Part shown: in pieces, positions 14,181 to 22,011 of the stretch | Position numbering within the stretch: the first letter of the stretch is position 1 | Layout: each line of letters opens with the position of its first letter | Assembly (NCBI GenBank): GCA_025057955.1 | Contig: JANXER010000001.1 | Span: 13,499 to 46,916, forward strand | Reading direction: 5' to 3' | DNA length: 33,418 nt | Source of the DNA: Candidatus Methanomethylicaceae archaeon | GTDB taxonomy: Archaea > Thermoproteota > Methanomethylicia > Methanomethylicales > Methanomethylicaceae | Position numbers and translations under genes: made by a program | The notes under the pieces: model-generated | Told to the model about the DNA's origin: nothing | The model's database searches: none | What the model saw: the letters and a program-made list of their open reading frames with translations, nothing else

Positions 14181-15440
14181 TTGCTACTTATAAAGAATGG
14201 AAGAATTATTACACATAGAGAGATATTTCATGCAAACATTTTAGTAAATAAAGGTAGGATAACGCAGATAACCAAAGCTGAGCCAAAGGCTGATATAATA
14301 ATAAATGCTGATGGAAAGCTTGTAATACCTGGTGTTGTTGATCCTCATGTGCACTTTAGACAACCAGGATTGAAATCAGAGGATTGGAATAGTGGATCAA
14401 AATCAGCAATTGCAGGTGGAGTTACTACAGTGCTTGATATGCCAAATACCAATCCTCCAACAACAACTCTAAGTAGATTACTTGAGAAGAAAGCATTGAT
14501 AGAAAGAACTAATCCTCCTTTAGTGAACTATGGATTACACTTTGGAGCAAAAGAAGATAACTTGGATGAAATTGAAAAAGTAGTTGGAAAGACACCTCTT
14601 GCAGCTTCAGTCAAGATATTTATGGCCAAATCCAATGAATCATTATTAATTAAGGATGTTAATTTAATAGGTGAAATAATAAGAAGAGCAAGAATCGTCT
14701 GTGTTCATGCTGAGGATGAAGAAGTTATTGAAAAATTCTTCAATATGCCAAATCATAATTCTAAAAGGCCAAAGATTGCTGCTCTTTCAGCCATAAATAA
14801 GTTAATTCCCTTTGCAAATAGAGGAAGAGTCTATGTATTGCATGTAACATCATTAGAAGAGGCAGAATTGGCCTCTCCATTCTATAAGGAAGCTACACCA
14901 CATCATCTATTTCTAAATGAAGAGCTTATGAAAAGAATTGGAAATTATGCAAAAGTAAATCCTCCTTTAAGGGATGAAAAAGATAGAATTTCGCTTTGGA
15001 CTGCCTTAAAAAGAGGCTTAATAGATTGTATAGGCTCAGATCATGCACCACATTTAAAGGAGGATAAGGAAAAGGAAGATGCGCCCTCAGGTATGCCAGG
15101 TGTTGAAACTTCCCTTCCATTAATGTTAAATTCATCTCTGAATGGAATGATAAGCTTGGAAAAACTTGTGGAACTTATGTGTTATAATCCTGCTAGAATA
15201 TTTGGTTTAAAAGGAAAAGGAACTTTAGAAGTTGGAGCAGATGGAGATATAGTAATTGTGGATAAGGATTTGGAGAAAAAAGTAACAGCTGATGAACTTC
15301 ATTATAAGTGTAAATGGACACCTTATGAGGGAATGAGGCTTAGAGGATGGCCAATTATAACCATAATAGGAGGAGAGATTGCATATAAGGATGGAGAGTT
15401 CTTTCCTGTAAGAGGAAGGGAAGTAGTATATGAGGTTTGA
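14181..15440 (+). CDS. pyrC: Dihydroorotase
   Basis: Cyclises carbamoyl aspartate to dihydroorotate. 419 residues, amidohydrolase fold. Metal motifs: VDPHVHFRQPGLKSEDW (DxHxHFR), the KIFMAKS segment with the bridging lysine, CVHAEDEEV, YVLHVTSLEEAELA and GSDHAPHLKEDK (final SDHAPH). The product ends AYKDGEFFPVRGREVVYEV. The start is TTG 14181 with GGCGTGA just before it, four bases after pyrI. The tail overlaps the start of the pyrDK gene by 11 bases. Confidence 0.96.
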   Translation: MLLIKNGRIITHREIFHANILVNKGRITQITKAEPKADIIINADGKLVIPGVVDPHVHFRQPGLKSEDWNSGSKSAIAGGVTTVLDMPNTNPPTTTLSRLLEKKALIERTNPPLVNYGLHFGAKEDNLDEIEKVVGKTPLAASVKIFMAKSNESLLIKDVNLIGEIIRRARIVCVHAEDEEVIEKFFNMPNHNSKRPKIAALSAINKLIPFANRGRVYVLHVTSLEEAELASPFYKEATPHHLFLNEELMKRIGNYAKVNPPLRDEKDRISLWTALKRGLIDCIGSDHAPHLKEDKEKEDAPSGMPGVETSLPLMLNSSLNGMISLEKLVELMCYNPARIFGLKGKGTLEVGADGDIVIVDKDLEKKVTADELHYKCKWTPYEGMRLRGWPIITIIGGEIAYKDGEFFPVRGREVVYEV

Positions 15441-17046
15441 TATTCCAAAGGAGAGGCTTGTATTACCATCTGGAATAGTTGCCTCAACCCCAGATATAAT
15501 TAAAGCATTGGAAGATACAGAAGGCCTTGGTGTTATAACAACAAAGAGCATTGGATTATTTGAAAGAGATGGATATAAAGAGCCAATAATTGCTGGAGTT
15601 CTTGGATCTTTGATAAATGCTGTTGGATTACCAAATCCTGGTATTAAGGAATTTATAAATGAAATTAAGGAAATTTATCCAATAAAGAAGATATTAATGA
15701 CGTCTATTTTTGGATCTTCGAAAGAGGAATTTCAAGAATTAACATTGAAATTGGAAAAGTATACAGATTGGATAGAGCTGAATTTATCATGTCCACATGT
15801 GAAAAATTATGGAGCTGCCATAGGCACATCTTCTTCATTAGTTAGAGAAATTGTTTCTTCAGTACGTCAATGCACCGATCTTCCAATATTTGTTAAACTT
15901 GCACCCTCTCAAGGATTAATTGGAAGAATTGCAAAAATTGCCATTAATGCTGGAGCAAATGGAATAACTGCAGTTAATAGCTTAGGACCTTTAATATTTT
16001 TAGATCCCATCACAAATAAGCCCATATTATCCAATATCTATGGTGGTTTATCTGGTCCAGCAATAAAAGAAATTGCACTAATGTGTATAAAAGAAATAAG
16101 AGAAAATATAAATGCACCAATAATAGGCATGGGAGGAATAACTAGCCCTTGTGATCTTAAAGAGTTTAAAAAAGCTGGAGCAGATCTCTTTGGAATAGGA
16201 ACAGCATTATTGGGAATGAGTACAAACATGATTAAAAAGTTCATTAAAGATTTATGGATGGGAATGAATGGAGAAAGGCCGAAGATCAGCCTTGAATATA
16301 AGAAGTTTACAGTAAGAGAGGCTTGGGGATCTGAAATGAGGGTGCTAATTCTGGATGGAAGTATAGAAGCACTTCCAGGTCAATTTGTATTCATATGGGT
16401 GCCAGGATTAGGGGAGAAGCCCTTCTCTTTAGCATTCAATAATCCAATAACTCTACTTGTGAAAAAAATAGGCCCTGTTTCATCAAAAATAGCAGAAATG
16501 AAAGAAGGAGATGTAATATTATTGAGAGGCCCTTATGGGAATTTTTATATTCCAAATGAAGGAGCAGGACTTGTTGGTGGAGGATCAGGAGTAGCTCCAA
16601 TATACTTTGTAGCAAAAATGTTTAGAAATAGAATCAATATAGCATACATTGGTGGAAAGAGTAGCTCAGATCTACCTCTATATGATTATTTGAAGGAAGT
16701 GGTTGAGGTTAAAGCTTCTACTGAGGATGGAAGCTTGGGATTTAAAGGTTTAGTTACAGATATAATAGATGCAAGAAGATCTAGAGAGTATTTCAATTGT
16801 GGTCCTGAGGCAATGCTTGTAAAAGCAGCTGAGCTTGAGTCCAAATTCGTAGGAGAGAATAGAGTATTTTGTGCTATTGAGAGATATACAAAATGTGGAG
16901 TAGGAATATGTGGTAGCTGTTCCATAGATGGTATGAGGATTTGTGTGGATGGACCAATATTTCCATACTCTATACTTAAGCATGGAAAAGATTTTGGTAA
17001 GTTTAAAAGAGCTCCAAGTGGGAGAAGGATGAGGATTGAAGGATGA
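15430..17046 (+). CDS. pyrD: Fused dihydroorotate dehydrogenase catalytic (PyrD) and electron-transfer (PyrK) subunits
   Basis: Oxidises dihydroorotate to orotate and passes electrons to NAD through FAD and an iron-sulfur cluster. Class 1B enzymes normally use two separate chains; here both lie in one 538-residue frame. Residues 1 to about 275 are PyrD: ELNLSCPHVKNYG with the catalytic Cys of the NLSCP motif, PIFVKLAPS, ITAVNSLGP, IYGGLSGPAIK, IIGMGGITSP and DLFGIGTALL. Residues about 285-538 are PyrK: the flavin segment EKPFSLAFNNP, the nucleotide loop GGGSGVAPIYFVAK, and the 2Fe-2S motif with cysteines in KCGVGICGSC and RICVDGPIF. The junction has no stop or shift. It overlaps pyrC by 11 bases and pyrE by 11. 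Confidence 0.94.
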   Translation: MRFDIPKERLVLPSGIVASTPDIIKALEDTEGLGVITTKSIGLFERDGYKEPIIAGVLGSLINAVGLPNPGIKEFINEIKEIYPIKKILMTSIFGSSKEEFQELTLKLEKYTDWIELNLSCPHVKNYGAAIGTSSSLVREIVSSVRQCTDLPIFVKLAPSQGLIGRIAKIAINAGANGITAVNSLGPLIFLDPITNKPILSNIYGGLSGPAIKEIALMCIKEIRENINAPIIGMGGITSPCDLKEFKKAGADLFGIGTALLGMSTNMIKKFIKDLWMGMNGERPKISLEYKKFTVREAWGSEMRVLILDGSIEALPGQFVFIWVPGLGEKPFSLAFNNPITLLVKKIGPVSSKIAEMKEGDVILLRGPYGNFYIPNEGAGLVGGGSGVAPIYFVAKMFRNRINIAYIGGKSSSDLPLYDYLKEVVEVKASTEDGSLGFKGLVTDIIDARRSREYFNCGPEAMLVKAAELESKFVGENRVFCAIERYTKCGVGICGSCSIDGMRICVDGPIFPYSILKHGKDFGKFKRAPSGRRMRIEG

Positions 17047-17686
17047 ATTCTCAAAATTCTTGCTAGAAATAGGAGCAATTAAATTTGGAGATTTCAAATT
17101 GAAGAGTGGAAGAAATTCTCCTTATTTCATAGATATTGGAACAATTAGAGATGGAAAAAATCTTGCTAAGTTGGGAGAATTTTATGCTAAGGCCATAATG
17201 GAATTGAATATAGAATTTGATGTTATATTTGGACCCTCCTATAAGGGAATACCTATAGCCATTTCCACAGCTATAGCATTAGATAAACTCTTTGGAATTT
17301 CAAAGAGAGTAGCCTTCAATAGAAAGGAGGCAAAGGACTATGGTGAAGGAGGCATAATTATAGGAGAAATAAAAAGTGGAGATAGAGTGGTAATTTTAGA
17401 TGATGTAATGACAACAGGAAGAACTAAGGAGGAGATTATTCATTTACTCTACTCCATGGAAAATGTGAAAGTAGCATTCATATTAATAGCTGTGGATAGA
17501 ATGGAAAGAGGGGAGGGAGAATTAATGGCTACTAAGGAATTTGAAGTTAAATATGGAATACCAGTGAAGTCCATAGTTAATATAAAAGAAGTAGCAGAAT
17601 TTGCATTGAGAAATAAATTAATTAAAGAAATAGAAATGAAGAAAATTCTCAATTATTTAGAGAAATATGGAGGGAGGAGTCTTTAG
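17036..17686 (+). CDS. pyrE: Orotate phosphoribosyltransferase
   Basis: Joins orotate to PRPP to give OMP. 216 residues. Motifs: GDFKLKSGRNSPYFIDIGTI near the start (orotate/PRPP contacts), FGPSYKGIPIAISTA, AFNRKEAKDYGEGG (the flexible KxxKxYG-type loop) and the PRPP-binding motif VVILDDVMTTGRTKEE. It starts at TTG 17036 inside the end of pyrDK, preceded by GATGAGGA. The start of pyrF lies within its last 20 bases, so the whole operon is compact and translationally coupled. Confidence 0.96.
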   Translation: MKDEFSKFLLEIGAIKFGDFKLKSGRNSPYFIDIGTIRDGKNLAKLGEFYAKAIMELNIEFDVIFGPSYKGIPIAISTAIALDKLFGISKRVAFNRKEAKDYGEGGIIIGEIKSGDRVVILDDVMTTGRTKEEIIHLLYSMENVKVAFILIAVDRMERGEGELMATKEFEVKYGIPVKSIVNIKEVAEFALRNKLIKEIEMKKILNYLEKYGGRSL

Positions 17687-18392
17687 AAAAATAAAGAGGG
17701 ATAGAAGCATAATAATTGCATGTGATTTTGATAGCCTAGAGAAATTGAAGGAAATTATTTCCAACTCCTATGATATGGATATGGTAGGAGGATATAAAAT
17801 AGGATTTGGATTAGCATTGAAATATGGACTTCCAAATGTAGCTTCCATAATAAGGAACTTAACAGAAAAACCGATAATATATGATCATCAAAAGGGTGGA
17901 ACAGATGTTTTACATACTGCAAAAATATTTTCAAAAATAATGAGAGAATCAATGATAGATTATGCTATAATCTTTCCATTAAGTGGACCATCAGTTGAAA
18001 GAGCTTGGATAGAGGAACTGAGATCAAATAATATTACACCAATTGTAGGAGGTATAATGACAGTTCAAGATTTCCTGGCTAGTGCTGGAGGATTTATAAA
18101 AAGTGAGGGTCCATTAGAAATTTATAGGATTGCAGTAGAATTGAAAGTTAGGGATTTTGTACTCCCTGGAAATAATTTAGAAATTCTAAAGCATTATAAG
18201 AAAGTAATAGATTCAATGATAGAAGATCCAATATATTATCTTCCTGGATTAGGAGCTCAAGGAGGAGATTTAAAGCTCTGTTCAAAAATAATGGAAAAAA
18301 ATTGGCATGCAATCATAGGCAGAAGTATATATGATTCAAGAAATATTAGAGAGGCTATAATTGAGCATTATAAGATGATAATTAATCCGTAA
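17667..18392 (+). CDS. pyrF: Orotidine 5'-phosphate decarboxylase
   Basis: Decarboxylates OMP to UMP, completing the pathway. 241 residues, TIM-barrel. Visible motifs: [13 protein letters not shown] at the first strand, [20 protein letters not shown] with the catalytic Asp-x-x-Lys-x4-Asp array, [32 protein letters not shown] (phosphate-binding glycines) and [11 protein letters not shown]. The DHQKGGTD active-site form is the one I associate with some archaeal and other type-2-like enzymes. ATG 17667 lies inside pyrE, upstream of a strong GGAGGGAGGAG sequence, so a start slightly downstream cannot be excluded. The 3' end overlaps the convergent UPF0147 gene by 11 bases. Confidence 0.95.
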   Translation: MEGGVFRKIKRDRSIIIACDFDSLEKLKEIISNSYDMDMVGGYKIGFGLALKYGLPNVASIIRNLTEKPIIYDHQKGGTDVLHTAKIFSKIMRESMIDYAIIFPLSGPSVERAWIEELRSNNITPIVGGIMTVQDFLASAGGFIKSEGPLEIYRIAVELKVRDFVLPGNNLEILKHYKKVIDSMIEDPIYYLPGLGAQGGDLKLCSKIMEKNWHAIIGRSIYDSRNIREAIIEHYKMIINP

Positions 18393-18636
18393 CTTGTTCA
18401 AGTATACTGATTGCTTGCCATATCGCTGTTCTTGCAAATAGAGGCATATTTGGATCTTGACTACACTCCTCAAGAATGCTTATTGCATTCGATGCTCTAA
18501 CAGCATTGCTATAAGTTGTGCTTTGAAGAATTTTTATCGCCTCTGAGGCTGCTCTTCTTATATTTCTTGGTACTCCAGTATCTTCAACTATTCTTTGAAG
18601 TATAGTAATAGCTTGAGCTAATTTTTGAGAGCTCAT
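18382..18636 (-). CDS. UPF0147 family protein
   Basis: Small helical archaeal protein of unknown function, 84 residues. The repetitive pattern [20 protein letters not shown], then [20 protein letters not shown], then AISILEQV, matches UPF0147 closely. ATG 18636 is used because GGAAGTGAT stands directly upstream; the frame is open to 18663 but the extra nine codons are not family sequence. It is divergent from the zinc-ribbon gene at 18706 with about 70 bases between the starts. Confidence 0.9.
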   Translation of the reverse strand: MSSQKLAQAITILQRIVEDTGVPRNIRRAASEAIKILQSTTYSNAVRASNAISILEECSQDPNMPLFARTAIWQAISILEQVTD

Positions 18637-18673
18637 ATAATCACTTCCAAAATCAATTCTCAACCCAAAGAAC

Positions 18674-18680
18674 TTATATT
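18674..18680 (+). promoter_or_regulatory. TATA box for the Sjogren/scleroderma autoantigen-type gene
   Basis: TTATATT lies about 29 bases before GTG 18706, which has no Shine-Dalgarno. This is the spacing of a leaderless archaeal gene. Confidence 0.4.
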
Positions 18681-18705
18681 ATTTTTACTCTATTTTTATA
18701 TTTCT

Positions 18706-19062
18706 GTGAGCAAAATAAGAGAGGATGTTATTAAAAGAAGTGCAGAGCTCTTAAGATTAGGAGCGACAATGCTCAATGAAGTCTGCCCAGATTGTAAAAT
18801 ACCATTATTCAAGCTAAAGGGTGGAGAAATTCTATGTCCCAGTTGTAATAGAAAGGTTATATTTGTTAAAACAGATGAAGAAGAAAAAGAGCTTTTAGAA
18901 ATGCTAAAGGCTTCAGAGCTTGAAGAGAGCATATCAAAGAAAATAGATGAGCTAAAGGAAAGAATGCTAACTACAAATGATCCTGAGGAAATGGATAAAA
19001 TTGCAAGAACTATTTCCTCTCTGATTGAGTTGAAGGAGAAGATACGCCATAAGAAGATTTAG
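18706..19062 (+). CDS. Zinc-ribbon protein of the Sjogren/scleroderma autoantigen 1 (SSSCA1/p27) family
   Basis: A 118-residue archaeal protein, function not established. It has IKRSAELLRLGATMLNEVCP and a zinc ribbon CPDCKIPLFKLKGGEILCPSC, followed by a charged helical tail rich in Lys and Glu, the family's usual plan. GTG 18706 is preferred over the upstream ATG at 18625: family sequence begins at about VSKIRED, and the extra 27 codons read as hydrophobic translated promoter. Its end overlaps the convergent XPF nuclease gene by 53 bases. Confidence 0.85.
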   Translation: MSKIREDVIKRSAELLRLGATMLNEVCPDCKIPLFKLKGGEILCPSCNRKVIFVKTDEEEKELLEMLKASELEESISKKIDELKERMLTTNDPEEMDKIARTISSLIELKEKIRHKKI

Positions 19063-19720
19063 CTCCATATTGTCCTGAAATTATGCTTCTAATTCGTTTT
19101 GCCTTTTTAGGGCCTATTCCTTTAACTTTCATAAGTTCACTTTCACTTGCTGTAAATACTCTTTCAACACTTCCAAATTTAGATAGAAGCCTTCTTGCAG
19201 TAGTTAATTCCACCATAGGAAGACTAGCAACTATATATTCCCTCAATTCATCAGAGGTTCTTGCTCTTCTTCTATCTTTTAAGGATATTGTTCTTAAATC
19301 ATTACTTTTCTCCCTTTTTGCTAAAGCAACTATGAATTTTGCAGCCTCATGTGCATCCTTAGCCCAAAGAATTGGTATATTGAAATCCATTATAATAGAT
19401 ATTATTGCTCCTCTTATAGCTTCTTCACTTATATTTCGCATAATTTGATTATTCCCTTCGATTAAAATTATGGGCTTATTGTAGGAATTAAGAAGCAATC
19501 TAGCTTGTTCAAATAGACGTTTGTCTATTATTGAATTTATGAAATCATTGAAGGTTTTTCTCTCTACAACTATTCTTTCAGATATTAAGTAATCTCCCAC
19601 TGGAAGATTTGCATATTCTATTTTTACTCCCATTTCCAATAATTCTCTAACAGTTTCAGAAGATTGCTCTCTATAATCTACAATTATAAGAATGTTCAAG
19701 TTTGGTAAAATGCTCTGCAA
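19010..19720 (-). CDS. XPF/ERCC4-type structure-specific endonuclease (short, helicase-less form)
   Basis: Cuts 3' flap and branched DNA in repair and replication-fork processing, usually as a dimer with PCNA. 236 residues. The nuclease domain has VDYRE (Asp 15), NLPVGDYLISERIVVERKTFNDF (GDY and ERKxxxD, Glu 53-Arg 54-Lys 55...Asp 59), and IILIEG. Tandem helix-hairpin-helix follows at about 165-215: LPMVELTTARRLLSKFGSVE and LMKVKGIGPKKAKRIRSI. The absence of the N-terminal helicase is characteristic of the Crenarchaeota-type enzyme. The Ser-rich C-terminus (GVSSPSTQSERK) shows no obvious PCNA-binding box. It starts at TTG 19720 with GGGATGAT upstream and diverges from tmk. Confidence 0.93.
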   Translation of the reverse strand: MQSILPNLNILIIVDYREQSSETVRELLEMGVKIEYANLPVGDYLISERIVVERKTFNDFINSIIDKRLFEQARLLLNSYNKPIILIEGNNQIMRNISEEAIRGAIISIIMDFNIPILWAKDAHEAAKFIVALAKREKSNDLRTISLKDRRRARTSDELREYIVASLPMVELTTARRLLSKFGSVERVFTASESELMKVKGIGPKKAKRIRSIISGQYGAKSSYGVSSPSTQSERK

Positions 19721-19732
19721 ATATCATCCCAT

Positions 19733-19742
19733 AAAAATATAT
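19733..19742 (+). promoter_or_regulatory. TATA box for thymidylate kinase
   Basis: AAAAATATAT is centred about 28 bases before ATG 19766, which has no Shine-Dalgarno. This indicates a leaderless transcript. Confidence 0.45.
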
Positions 19743-19765
19743 CAGCTATCTCTTTAATCAATATT

Positions 19766-20359
19766 ATGAGAGGGCTTTTCATTACAATTGATGGAATAGA
19801 TGGAGCTGGATCATCTACACAAGTAAAGATGCTTGTTGATAGACTTAACTCAATTGGTCATTCAGCTATAGGAACAAAAGAGCCAAACCCAGAAGGACCC
19901 ATTGAGCCAATAATTAGGGAAATAATAAGAAGGCCAATTCTATCCCCTGAGCTTGAGGCGCTTCTATTTGCTGCAGATAGAGTATATCACGTTGAAGCCT
20001 TCATAAAGCCTTGGCTCAGAGAAGGAAAAATTGTAGTAAGCGATAGATATTTGGAATCATCCATAGCTTATCAAACAATCCAAGGGCTTGAGGAGGACTG
20101 GATATTAACAATAAATAGAGGGGCAATTAAGCCAGATATATCCATTATTCTCGATATTGATCCAAGAATTTCGCTTAAAAGAAAGGGTAAAGCCAGCGAT
20201 AGATTTGAGGATATTGAATTTTTAAGAAAAGTAAGGGAAAAGTTTCTAGATAGAGCGAGAAGAATTGGGCATTTTGTAATAAATGCTGAAAAATCCATTA
20301 TGGAAGTTCACGAGGAGATTCTAGAAATAGTTCTTAAGGCTCTCAATAGGAAACTCTAG
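19766..20359 (+). CDS. tmk: Thymidylate kinase
   Basis: Phosphorylates dTMP to dTDP. 197 residues. The N-terminus reads FITIDGIDGAGSSTQVKML; the family motif GxDGxGKSTQ is clear except that the P-loop lysine is replaced by Ser 16. Other features are present: EPNPEGPIEPIIREII, ALLFAADRVYHVE, VVSDRYLESSIAYQTIQGL (DRY motif) and ILDIDPRISLKRKG, then the short lid and SDRFEDIEFLRKVREKFLDRAR. Because the rest is intact it is probably functional with an altered phosphate-binding loop, but it may be a divergent nucleotide kinase. Its 3' end overlaps the convergent HD gene by 17 bases. Confidence 0.88.
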   Translation: MRGLFITIDGIDGAGSSTQVKMLVDRLNSIGHSAIGTKEPNPEGPIEPIIREIIRRPILSPELEALLFAADRVYHVEAFIKPWLREGKIVVSDRYLESSIAYQTIQGLEEDWILTINRGAIKPDISIILDIDPRISLKRKGKASDRFEDIEFLRKVREKFLDRARRIGHFVINAEKSIMEVHEEILEIVLKALNRKL

Positions 20360-21608
20360 TGGAATCTGGTGCTCCACCAAGAACTTTTTCTGAGGCTTCT
20401 CTTACTCTCTCTCTATATTGAGGATAAGTGTAAACTCTAACAATATTTAGAAATCCCCTTAATACCTCTATTGTTTTTGAAATTTCTGTAGCTCTTAAAA
20501 TTCTTCTTCTATTTTCCTCAACATCTAAAATTGGAATTTCCATGGGATCAAAATCTAGTGCATGCTTATATGGTATGGAAGGGAGGGTTGGAGTATCTAT
20601 GAAGACTTCTTCACTACTTATGCCTGCAATGTTTGCTATTTCCTCTTCTAATTTCTTCCTAATTACCTCAAGATTTATGAGGCTTGCTAAAGTTCTATCC
20701 TCTAGCTTTAGCTCTCTTTCATAAGAACACTTCAATAATTGTCTTCTCTCAAGCGCTTCCATTATTTTGCTTGATTTTTCACATTGCTTAAGTAAATACC
20801 ATATGCTATAATCATCCATTTTTAAATATTCCTCTGGAGAATTGAATTTACATATTCCCAATTCTTCATCAGCTGCCTTTAATGCCTTTACGAGAAGAAG
20901 TTGAGCTGCTCTAGCCGTCTTATGAAAATATATAGCTTTAAAGGACTCAAGTCTAGCTATTAAAAAGGCTTCAAGTGTTGGAAGGGCTGAGCTATCTATT
21001 AATAGATTATCATCAATTACATTCATAGTATATATCAGTCTATGAATATCCACTTTTCCATATTCAGCACCAGTATGATGAGTATCTCTTACTAAAAAAT
21101 CCATTTTATCCACATCTATGGCGCTACTTAAAATTTGATTAAAGAAAGTTTTACCCTTTCTTAATCTTCCAACGGATAGCTCAGCAATATCCTCAACTGA
21201 ATAACCATAGCTTTCCAATATATCTTTCAACTCAGTTCCTTTCACAATCCAAGGGGTTAAATCTTCATGAGTTTTATTTAATTTCCTAATGAGTAAATCC
21301 TCAAAAGTATGAGAAAAGGGACCATGACCTAAATCATGAAATAAAGCAGATAATCTAATCATTTGAGCTTCTTCATTGCTAATATCCACTGGAAGAGCTT
21401 TACAAACCATTCCAGCTAAATGCATTACTCCAATGGAGTGCTCAAATCTAGTATGACTAGCCCCTGGATAGACTAAATCCACAAAAACCAATTGTTTAAT
21501 TCTTCTCAGCCTTTGAAGAGGTAAAGTATCAATAACATCCTTTTCTATTTTATAAATATGAATAAAACCATGTACGGGATCTTTAATCATTCCCCAAGGT
21601 TTATTCAA
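20343..21608 (-). CDS. HD-domain phosphohydrolase (dGTPase/SAMHD1-like)
   Basis: Metal-dependent phosphohydrolase of 421 residues. Motifs: MIKDPVHGFIHI, RLRRIKQLVFVDLVYPGASHTRFEHSIGV (first His), LSALFHDLGHGPFSHTFED (His 91-Asp 92 pair) and the downstream DVDKMDFLVRDTHHTGAEYG with the last metal Asp. This is the COG1078-type layout. Relatives hydrolyse dNTPs, but the substrate here is not known. It starts at TTG 21608 after GGTGAGGAG and overlaps the small dehydratase subunit by eight bases, so it is co-transcribed with the mevalonate genes. A link to isoprenoid metabolism is only suggested by position. Confidence 0.9.
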   Translation of the reverse strand: MNKPWGMIKDPVHGFIHIYKIEKDVIDTLPLQRLRRIKQLVFVDLVYPGASHTRFEHSIGVMHLAGMVCKALPVDISNEEAQMIRLSALFHDLGHGPFSHTFEDLLIRKLNKTHEDLTPWIVKGTELKDILESYGYSVEDIAELSVGRLRKGKTFFNQILSSAIDVDKMDFLVRDTHHTGAEYGKVDIHRLIYTMNVIDDNLLIDSSALPTLEAFLIARLESFKAIYFHKTARAAQLLLVKALKAADEELGICKFNSPEEYLKMDDYSIWYLLKQCEKSSKIMEALERRQLLKCSYERELKLEDRTLASLINLEVIRKKLEEEIANIAGISSEEVFIDTPTLPSIPYKHALDFDPMEIPILDVEENRRRILRATEISKTIEVLRGFLNIVRVYTYPQYRERVREASEKVLGGAPDSTRVSY

Positions 21609-22011
21609 TTTTTCTCCTCACCATAACCAATCCATTTTTACCATCCATTAAAACATAATCTCCTGTTCTTATTTTCTCTAAGGGATTAACTTCAAGTCTA
21701 TCTATAAGAGGAATTTCAGCAATTATACATCCAGTAGCAATTATGGGCTCAGTCTCTATATTTATTATTCCAGCTGGAGCATGTCCATTCTTTTTAAGCT
21801 GATATATTATGTAAGATCCTACAGTGCTCCCTTTGCCTCTTGGAAATATCAAAATCCTTCCAGTTATGTCCATTCCATATAAATCATGATTTCTCTCTCT
21901 TATTATTCCATTTCGATCTACTCCACCAAAAAAGGATATGGGCTGTTTGGATACAAGAGCTTCACCCTCTCCTGAAAATTTCGATATAGCTCGACCCTTA
22001 AATATCATCAT
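21601..22011 (-). CDS. Phosphomevalonate dehydratase small subunit (AcnX swivel domain)
   Basis: With the large subunit converts (R)-5-phosphomevalonate to trans-anhydromevalonate 5-phosphate in the archaeal mevalonate pathway, first shown in Aeropyrum pernix. The 136-residue protein has the aconitase-X swivel fold: GRAISKFSGEGEALVSKQPISFFGGVD, then ILIFPRGKGSTVGSYIIYQL with the conserved serine, then EPIIATGCIIAEIPLIDRLE. The start overlaps the large-subunit stop by one base (TAATG), so the subunits are coupled. The HD gene follows immediately. Confidence 0.93.
   Translation of the reverse strand: MMIFKGRAISKFSGEGEALVSKQPISFFGGVDRNGIIRERNHDLYGMDITGRILIFPRGKGSTVGSYIIYQLKKNGHAPAGIINIETEPIIATGCIIAEIPLIDRLEVNPLEKIRTGDYVLMDGKNGLVMVRRKIE

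Noticed and set aside
17036-17097. Minus-strand frames opposite the pyrDK/pyrE junction
   Set aside because: These are shadows of strongly supported pyrimidine genes with normal motifs.
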